From Cladopsammia gracilis (lineage: Eukaryota; Cnidaria; Anthozoa; Scleractinia; Dendrophylliidae), in the NCBI GenBank assembly GCA_022457155.1, contig JAJGOT010000132.1, positions 1,592,001 through 1,656,000 on the forward strand: a stretch of DNA of 64,000 nt, in the 5' to 3' direction. Position numbers and translations under genes: made by a program. This document shows positions 56,801 through 64,000 of this stretch, in pieces. Position 1 is the first letter of the stretch. Each line of letters begins with the position of its first letter. The notes beneath the pieces were generated by a model, which had not been told where the DNA came from, did no database searches, and was given only the letters and a program-made list of their open reading frames with translations.

Positions 56801-59400
56801 ACTTCCTAAAAGATCTTGACGTTGTTTGTGTTTAGTGAGTTCAATATAAGCTAATGGAGACATTATGCGACTTCACCTACAAAACAGGTTTTGTTCCTTC
56901 TTGCAAATCCGCATGACCCAGTGTGAAAGTCATGTGAAATCTTGTTAACACTCGTATATTCATCCTTAAAATGTCATTCTAAAATGTATACATTTTAGAT
57001 GGATGAAGTTAATAAAACCGTTTTTGGCGCGAACTGTTTGAAATTCAGTACACTTCTGACACATTTTAATGAAAAGCTTAGGGTTATGACACTTCAAGTA
57101 ACTATTCATAAAGGACACGCATACGTTAAACATACGTTTGCGATCAGTTTTCAAACAATTATATTTGCCATGACATTATTTTGCAACAGGTAAACCCACC
57201 GAAAATTGAAAGTATAGCTTCAACGACTAAAAGGAATTATAAAACACTTAAAGAACTATTCAAATAGGACAAACGACTACGTTAAATATACATTAGTCTG
57301 ACAGATTTGAAAAGGCTAAATTGAATGCATAAATTTGGCATTATGGGATTTTGCAACTTGTAAAACTTAAAGTTATAATGTGTTACATGTCACAAAGCAT
57401 TGAACAGGTGATATGGTAAGAATACTTGAATTCGAGGAATAGTCGTTTATTTATCGTCTCTCATTATAGTACGACAGCTCTAGGACGAAAATAGACATAG
57501 ATATCAAAAAAGCAGAAACTATAGTGCGCACACTCCACTTGCCGTCTGGTTTTCGTTCAATGGCAACAGTATTCCGCCGGAAGAAATAGACTAAGCTGGA
57601 TCCAGTGAACAATGGTTTAGGAAAAGCTATTAGAGATAGATGTCAGATCAAGCTTTTATACGATATGCATGCGTGCCTATGGGTGTAGGTTTGATTTGCA
57701 GGGAAAGTTGAGCACAATATCGATTGAACTCTAGAGGATATCAAAACATCAAACACGGTTACACTTTGGCTTTTTAGTGCAAAGCAAGTGGTCTTTTCGG
57801 CCGAGAAAAACAATTCAGCTTGCATGTGATTGCAAGTTTGTAATCCATTTAGCCAATCTTAATTCCCATGCATATTATTTCACTGCTCCTTACAGTAATT
57901 TTGAGGTCAATTTCTTCGATGCGATGACCAACAATGCAAGCGTGTAAACGACAGGGCTACAAATCGTCGGAAACATGACCATATCGGGCATTTAAAAACA
58001 TTTAAAAGGCAGGAAGTTCTAAATGGATGTCGCGTGTGTTTGCAAGAAAACTAGAAACTTCGATTCATCCCTGTGTATTATATGGGGTTGGTGTTTACAG
58101 CTATATATTGAGAGGTAACCACCGTTTAATCCACCCCCTTGAAAGATCGCAATATATTAGGTGGATTCTAAGCCCTGCAGGTGGTGAAACTTTAAAAAGG
58201 GCGGAGAGAATACAGAGCAGAAGTAAGAAGAAGCTATTGAATATAACAACCTGCAGCGAACACGTGCACCACGTTCATGAGAATAAAAACTGGATAGGTT
58301 CTAAATGAACTTTAAATTCACCGAAAACGAAAACCGCCCTCCATGTTTATTCTAGAAACGGTATAAGTTTAAAAAGATTCAAGGTTAATCTTTTCTCACT
58401 CAGAGCCAAACCTTGATACGTACAATGTCATGTGGTTTCCTAATTTAAATGAAATTTATTGACCAATTCTTGCCGGTGGCTATATCCGAGTTTACGTTTT
58501 ACCCAAGTGGTCATTTTATTTTGTCAAAAGTACTTTGTCCCTCTTAGGGGATAAGGGGTTAGATTTGTTCACACGGTCCACTCAAGAATTGTCACGATTC
58601 CATTATATAGAATTGGCGGTACCTCTTTCGCTAACTGACCTGTGTTTTTACCCAAAAAAGGTGTTTTTATTCGTGCTAGGACCCGTTAGTAAATGCAGAT
58701 TTATAAAAAAAAAAACAGATTTGAAGGTTTTCAGTAAAGCAGAAGTTGATGTAACGTTGTAAAAGGTTGCCACTAACCACACTGAGAGCAACGCATGCAT
58801 CGTTTTTAGTACTGATAACTTTAAAGATGAAAATTTTTGTCGGAAATTGTAAAAAGAACCAAAGATACAATAATCTTATTCGTGGGTGTGGCCCACGGAA
58901 TACATTTTTTAAATCTCATAACTTCATGAACGTGACAATTCATTTTTCCAGCGGCCTTTTTGACTTAAGCTCTTTGGATCAATCTGGCATTGATATTGTA
59001 ATAATGTTTATTTTAACATTAATTAAACTGAACGCATTAGCTCATGTGTGTCATACTCTAATCATACTGAAACAGGCCAAACTACCCTAACTTGCACAAA
59101 AAATATCCCAAGCGAGTCAAAGTGAGTCTGAGTGAGTCTATTTGTTTGCTGAGGAATAGCCAGTATATACAGAATAGACAAGGCTTCACGAGCGTCGTGG
59201 CCCCTGAAAATTGTCGGAGGTTGTATGTAATGAATCCGTATCAGGACAACGAACATTTCGCTACGGATTCCAAAGCTGAAGCGTTAGCCTTCGTCAGAGC
59301 AGATATGTTTTTCTAACAAAAATTCTTTGTCAGGTTATCGACATAGAAGCAGTAAAAAGCTGGCAAATTATTGTGGAAGGATGAAGGTCGCTGGAAGGTA
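56801..59400. other. Intergenic DNA, nothing recognised
   Basis: Only short random ORFs. The 93-codon frame at 58027-58308 has no motif or splice context. Confidence 0.5.
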
Positions 59401-59405
59401 CACAA

Positions 59406-60290
59406 AAAAGTTCGAGAATGTTCTTTACCAATCAGAAAACAGCTCAAGCATTATATCATGGAGCAATATCCAGTGACGGTGACCCGCCTAAATGGGATGC
59501 TAGTTCAGCACAATGTTATCCTTAGCATTAAGGAGGCGTTCCTTTGGGATGATCTGGATCCAAATCACTGATCCAAGATCACTCGGATCATGAAGCATCA
59601 AAGGAACCGATGAATCCACTCTGGACAAGGATTCGTCGGTTCCTTTGATGCAGCATGATCCGAGTGATCTTGGATCAGTGATCCGGATCCAGATCATCCC
59701 AACGGAACGTACCCTTAGTTCTTATTTATACATATAGGTAGAGAGAGACAATGCGGATAAAGTTTCCTGTCTTAGGAAACAACATGACGGAAGAGACCGT
59801 GACTTAACCACAAGGCTTCAGGTCGAAAGTCCATCGCGCTGACCACGTGACCACCGCTAGTCCACAAAATGAATTCGAACAGATTAGTGCTGTGAGCTTA
59901 TAAAGGCAATGATATGCGAAAGTAATGCCTGTGCACGTGCGTTTTACATTTTTGTAAATTTCTTTGCCGTTTTCTTTTCCTTTCCGCCGTGGTTGCTTAT
60001 GCTCTCTAGTATCCGAAAACGCACCAAAAATGTGATCAACAAGCCTACGCCATAAGCTGTGAAGATCCACAGATGAAATAGTGCAACCATATCCAGCTAT
60101 CGTACCCCATGGGTACTCGGGTACGACCGTGTACGAAACGCGCGTGGATTACATTCCGTCGGGGACTGAAGAGTGTCACTCTCCGAGAAGGGAATTGATG
60201 TCCCTTCGTAGTTATCGGAGGGACGTTGCGGCGGCCCGCCGTGACATGTATGCTGTTTTCGGATTGGTAAAGAACATTCTTGAATTTTTT
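59406..60290. mobile_element. Possible 0.9-kb element with 46-bp inverted ends
   Basis: GAATGTTCTTTACCAATCAG (about 59419) and CGGATTGGTAAAGAACATTC (about 60265) are inverted with flanking similarity, giving about 46-bp arms with roughly five mismatches. The interior holds a separate MITE and a GC-richer stretch at 60090-60250 with no recognisable protein. Confidence 0.4.
59531..59714. mobile_element. PIF/Harbinger-like hairpin MITE, TTA duplication
   Basis: Arms GGGATGATCTGGATCC / GGATCCAGATCATCCC and TGATCCAAGATCACTCGG / complement form a near-complete hairpin. TTA lies at 59528-59530 and 59715-59717. Confidence 0.7.
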
Positions 60291-60392
60291 GTGTTCCTTT
60301 ATCGTTCTTCACGGATTCGCCAGGCTGAGCGTTATTTTCTGGAGTCGTTTGCTCCCATAAACATAATTACTGCTTCTACATCGATTAACTGA

Positions 60393-61931
60393 ACAAAGAT
60401 ATTTGGTTAACCTCTCCCTATTTTTCTCTATCTCTCCGAGATCAGCTTTGAATTAGAATAAGAATTAGAATTGTTTCTGTTTCTGTTCAATGTTTTGGCA
60501 CTGACAAAGGAAATGGCATTTAGGTACGGTCCCACCCCCTTTGCATGACTAGTTAGTTTTACTAAAATTCCAATAATTAGTAGTCCAGTCCAACACTTCT
60601 CGACGATATACGACGTGTTTTAAATCTTAGCTAAAAATATAATTTGAGCCTTTACCAAAACTCTCCACAAACTTCCTTCGATTTATGTAGCTAATAAAAC
60701 AAACATAGATTTATTGAAAAGCACTGGAGATATACAAGTTGGCTGTCACTGAGCAGTGTTTTGCAAAAGGACCATTTTCTTTTGAAATCATAGAAATCAT
60801 AAAATCATAAAACATTTCAAAGCTAAATACGTATTTGTATGACTAAGCATTAAGCATAAAATTAGCAGAGATCAAGTGCAAAATGGTTCTCCTTGTCTTG
60901 TCTTTCGAGAACTGTCCATTCGGACAATTCGTGGGGCTGTTAAAAAAGACTTCTTTAAAGTGGAAAGTGAACAAGTTCTCCGGTTAAAAAAATCCTTTGA
61001 GATATATTTATTTCATATTGACCTTTGGCAACACAAACAAACACTGCCTTCATTAAATAGCTATTTTGGGAACCGACGGAGATACAATACCGAGAAAATA
61101 ATTTCTTGCGGCTGAAACTAGTCTCAGAAAACGGGAACGCTGTACTTACTAGTTTTCTAGTAAACTAAAAGAATACGACAGTGTCAATGTCAAAAATGGT
61201 TTAAAACTTCGCTCAGAAAATGTCAAAAAGTGATCACTTCCAAACACGAAGAAAAATAGAGTTTTCAAGGCAAAAAAAAAAAAACGGTTAGGTATAGGCA
61301 GCCAAGATTGTGCCTAAAAAGCATACAGGATATTCTTTGCTAGCTGATCTACACTCTGGTAATCGACTGCACATTGTGGAAGATTTATTCCGTATTTATT
61401 CCTGACCAGTTTCATTATCACTGGAAATCTGGATTCAAATTATCTGTTCAAAGTCAACTTCAGTGAGAACGAATTAAGAAATGTTTTCAAAGCAAAAACA
61501 AATCAAGCAGAAAAATATGTGCTCAACAAGCGAAAATCATATTGGGAAGGACGACGATTAAGTCTCTGGCTTAAGGTAGAAGAGATACCAGGAAAAATTT
61601 CTTACTGATCATGATTATTTGCATGCATTTTTTATAGTAAAAAAACACGTTTGTCCGCATATAGAGGAACTAACGCCTTTATCCATGTCCTCTTTTGAAC
61701 TCAGAAACATTTTAAGGGCACGTATCATAAATATCACCACAAAAGCTCTTACTAGTGATTACGCAAAGCTGTATGTAGTAAAAGTAAACTGTGAACATCA
61801 AAATTGCTAGACAGCATTGAATACTGATTCGATGGTTCTTTGAATGGGGTGCCACAAATTCGAATTATAACCTTATTTAAAAATATCGTGTCCTGTCAGA
61901 AACAATAAAAACGAAAAAATAAAGACGATTT
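60393..61931. other. Intergenic DNA, nothing recognised
   Basis: AT-rich. 61490-61620 (ATGTGCTCAACAAGCGAAAA) is a diverged relative of 63840-63980 (ATGTGCTCAACGAACGAAAA), so a low-copy dispersed repeat is present. No gene. Confidence 0.5.
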
Positions 61932-62272
61932 GATCATGATTTGTTGATAATATTTACACTTGCATGTAGTTAGAAATCTCAGCTTGTCCCACATGTAGAG
62001 AATAACAGTTTTACTCTAGTTTTCTTTTGACTATAGAAGCACATTAACGCACACACTTCACTATAAAGCTCTTGGTGATGACGTAATATATTTTTTTATA
62101 TGGGATCATGGTCAAAAAAAATCCAATTCACATTAATTTCACTTGTGGTTAGAAATCTCAGCTCTTGTCCCACATGTAGAGAAAAACAGTTTTATCCAAG
62201 TTCCCTATTGAATTGTAGAAGCACACAAACGCACACATTTTCCTACAATCACGTTACATTGTTTTTTTATTT
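61932..62272. repeat. Two-copy tandem duplication, period about 172 bp
   Basis: Units start with GATCATG at 61932 and 62104. Each contains TTAGAAATCTCAGCT, TGTCCCACATGTAGAG, AACAGTTTTA and AACGCACACA in the same order. A partial third start (AATCATGGGCATG) follows at about 62273. Confidence 0.75.
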
Positions 62273-62289
62273 GGAATCATGGGCATGAA

Positions 62290-63589
62290 TCCAAAGACAA
62301 AAGCGATAAAACGAATGTTTTGGAACAACCGTTTGAACTTTGTGTCTTGTCAAAGCCGGTAACCGCGCGGCCGGCTACTGAATATGTTTTAAATGAAACA
62401 TTATTTTAATTCTTATTTTGATTTCTGACAAAGCAGATTTTGTTATGCAATCTTAAAACTTTGTTCATCAAAAATTGAAAACAGCCATGTCGTTGAACAC
62501 AAATGCTATTCTTTTCTTTCTAGTTTAAAACGTCATTTAAAATATTGCTTTTTCGATTAAATGTCTTAGGCAGAGGGAGGAGTTGTTGTTTGCAATTGTT
62601 GTTTGGATTAACAGCAGGATTATATTATGGGCTCCCGATTAACAGTCATTTGTTCATTTAACTAGTTTAATTTGCTGTAATAACGCGTTTGAAAAGAACA
62701 AAATCGTTCTTAATTACACGAAGAGTAGACTGAGTGAATCAGCATTGCATAATAAAATAACCAGTTTGCTCTTTGATCACGCAAAGCGAAAGAAAGGCAA
62801 ACTTCGAAGTCACCGGCTTTAGAGTGTAAGTTGTTGCTTCTGTGTTCCAAAAGTAATTATATAAAATTTTTGTTGCAAATAACACGTTCTTCTTCGTATA
62901 CTTTTCTTTCTTTTTTTCTTAATTTTTTTTTATCCAATAACTTACAAGTAATAGTGGCTTTTGATAACTTGAAATGACGCATTTTACACGTTGATAATTT
63001 CAATTTATATCTATAATTAGCAATTAACGTTCCTTCTCAACTTATGTTAAATGTCTTCTTGTTTTCACTATATAACGTATTGCGTTTTATGTTGTACTGA
63101 TTTTTTACTATTTTATTAATAATAATCGGCTAATTTTTAACCTTAAGCAATCAAATAGTTAGAAGCTGAAACATGTTGATTTGTAAAGCTATCTTCTTTT
63201 TTTAAAACTTGATGAGCAATGCCGGATTTTTATAGCACCATTATATCAGAATACGTCCATCCTGTCACGCGAAAAAACGTTATATTTATATCATCATGCA
63301 AAGCATTTACTCAGTCTACTGAACCGGTTTTTTTGTATATTTTGTTTGGTTACCGGTTTTACCGTCGCACTGAACTAAAAAGGAACCATTTGCTTGTAAA
63401 ATTATGAACAAAACAAACTTGTAAAAGGCATGCAGTATGACTAAGCATTATTCTGACATAAACAGCAGTCAGTTTATAGGAACGGTCAACGGTGAAACGC
63501 ACCTCAGTTCGAAGGGTTAAAAGTTTTTGCTCGCTGAATCTATCGATTAATGCAATAGACATTGTGAAAGCTTTATTCGGTATGTATCA
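62290..63589. other. Intergenic DNA, nothing recognised
   Basis: AT-rich with T-rich tracts. The GTTCCAAAAGTAATTATA block at about 62847 belongs to the loose repeat group seen at 41.66 and 50.1 kb. Confidence 0.45.
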
Positions 63590-63751
63590 GGGTCGATTTA
63601 CACGTTACAACTTTGTTGCATGCGACACGCTTACAGCATGCTTACGACATGACTTGAGCTGATTTACATGGAGTAATTCGTATTGTAAGCATGTCGTAAG
63701 CATTTTTTAAGCGTGTCGCATGCGACAAAGTTGTACCGTGTAAATCGGCCC
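63590..63751. mobile_element. Hairpin MITE with GGGTCGATTTACACG ends
   Basis: Ends GGGTCGATTTACACGTTACA and GTACCGTGTAAATCGGCCC are inverted. Inner arms TTGTTGCATGCGACACGCTT / AAGCGTGTCGCATGCGACAA pair almost perfectly. GCATGCTTACGACATG / CATGTCGTAAGC continues the stem. Confidence 0.7.
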
Positions 63752-64000
63752 TTACAGAGTCATCAAAAGATGTCGATTCAATCTATCTGACGTGTGTTCA
63801 AAGAGACAACTTTAGTAAGTGACAACTTACCGAAACAAATTAAACAAAAAAAAATGTGCTCAACGAACGAAAATTATTTTGTCCCACTACTGGGAAAGCC
63901 AAAAAAATCAAGTCTAAGGATTAAAAAAAAGAAATGTCACGAAACATGTTTTTTGCTTAGTAATTATTTGTATGAATTTATTGTAGGAAACCTCGTCCTC

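Noticed and set aside
58027..58308. 93-codon ORF
   Set aside because: There are no family motifs and no coding-like composition difference from the flanks.
60081..60392. 103-codon ORF in a GC-richer patch
   Set aside because: It looked coding-like by composition but shows no domain, and it runs into the inverted end of a probable element at about 60.27 kb.
1..64000. tRNA, rRNA or snRNA genes
   Set aside because: I found no A/B-box pair within a cloverleaf and no rRNA-like conserved string. A covariance-model scan would be needed to exclude diverged copies.

Overview
The window looks like nuclear DNA of an anthozoan cnidarian, most likely a stony coral. It is AT-rich. Its genes are short-exon, intron-containing secreted proteins, it carries a FoxQ2-type forkhead gene, and it is saturated with short inverted-repeat transposons (MITEs), LINE and Penelope-like debris and Crypton-type tyrosine recombinase remnants. 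There is no bacterial-style operon, rRNA or CRISPR array. The assignment rests on gene families and repeat style; no database was searched.

Layout. 1-2.0 kb: three MITE/hairpin units and the first two exons of a secreted Cys-rich protein (paralogue A, minus strand, running off the left edge). 2.1-6.1 kb: a tangled segmental-duplication array containing a perfect 36-bp palindrome and a hairpin interrupted by a 187-bp MITE. 6.1-8.9 kb: MITEs, a three-copy tandem repeat and a long hairpin. 8.96-13.3 kb: paralogue B, complete in five exons (480 aa), with a 403-bp hAT-like MITE about 100 bp upstream of its start codon. 14-22 kb: a repeat island whose outer limits are a 9-bp direct repeat at 15710 and 21901. 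Inside are a piggyBac-like unit carrying a LINE tail, a decayed Penelope-like element and a large fold-back. 22.2-30.7 kb: paralogue C, five exons (475 aa). Its fourth intron contains an intact-looking 24-bp-TIR element encoding a tyrosine recombinase broken by an 8-bp repeat slippage. 32.7-33.7 kb: a secreted 317-aa Cys-rich protein. 34-38 kb: MITEs and a direct duplication. 38.2-55.3 kb: a gene-poor AT-rich stretch with diverged repeats and a second, degenerate recombinase fragment. 55.5-56.3 kb: an intronless FoxQ2-like transcription factor with a recognisable promoter. 56.3-64 kb: non-coding DNA with MITEs and a small tandem duplication.

Biology. Paralogues A, B and C are a lineage-type expansion of secreted proteins built as signal peptide, two Cys-rich helical modules, two EGF-like domains and a fibrinogen/intelectin-like C-terminal domain. 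All share the same intron phases (0,1,1,1). Similar EGF plus fibrinogen-like coral proteins are known from skeletal organic matrix and lectin-like families; whether these act in biomineralisation or recognition is inference. FoxQ2 proteins are developmental regulators of the aboral/apical territory in cnidarians, and the surrounding gene desert could hold its enhancers.
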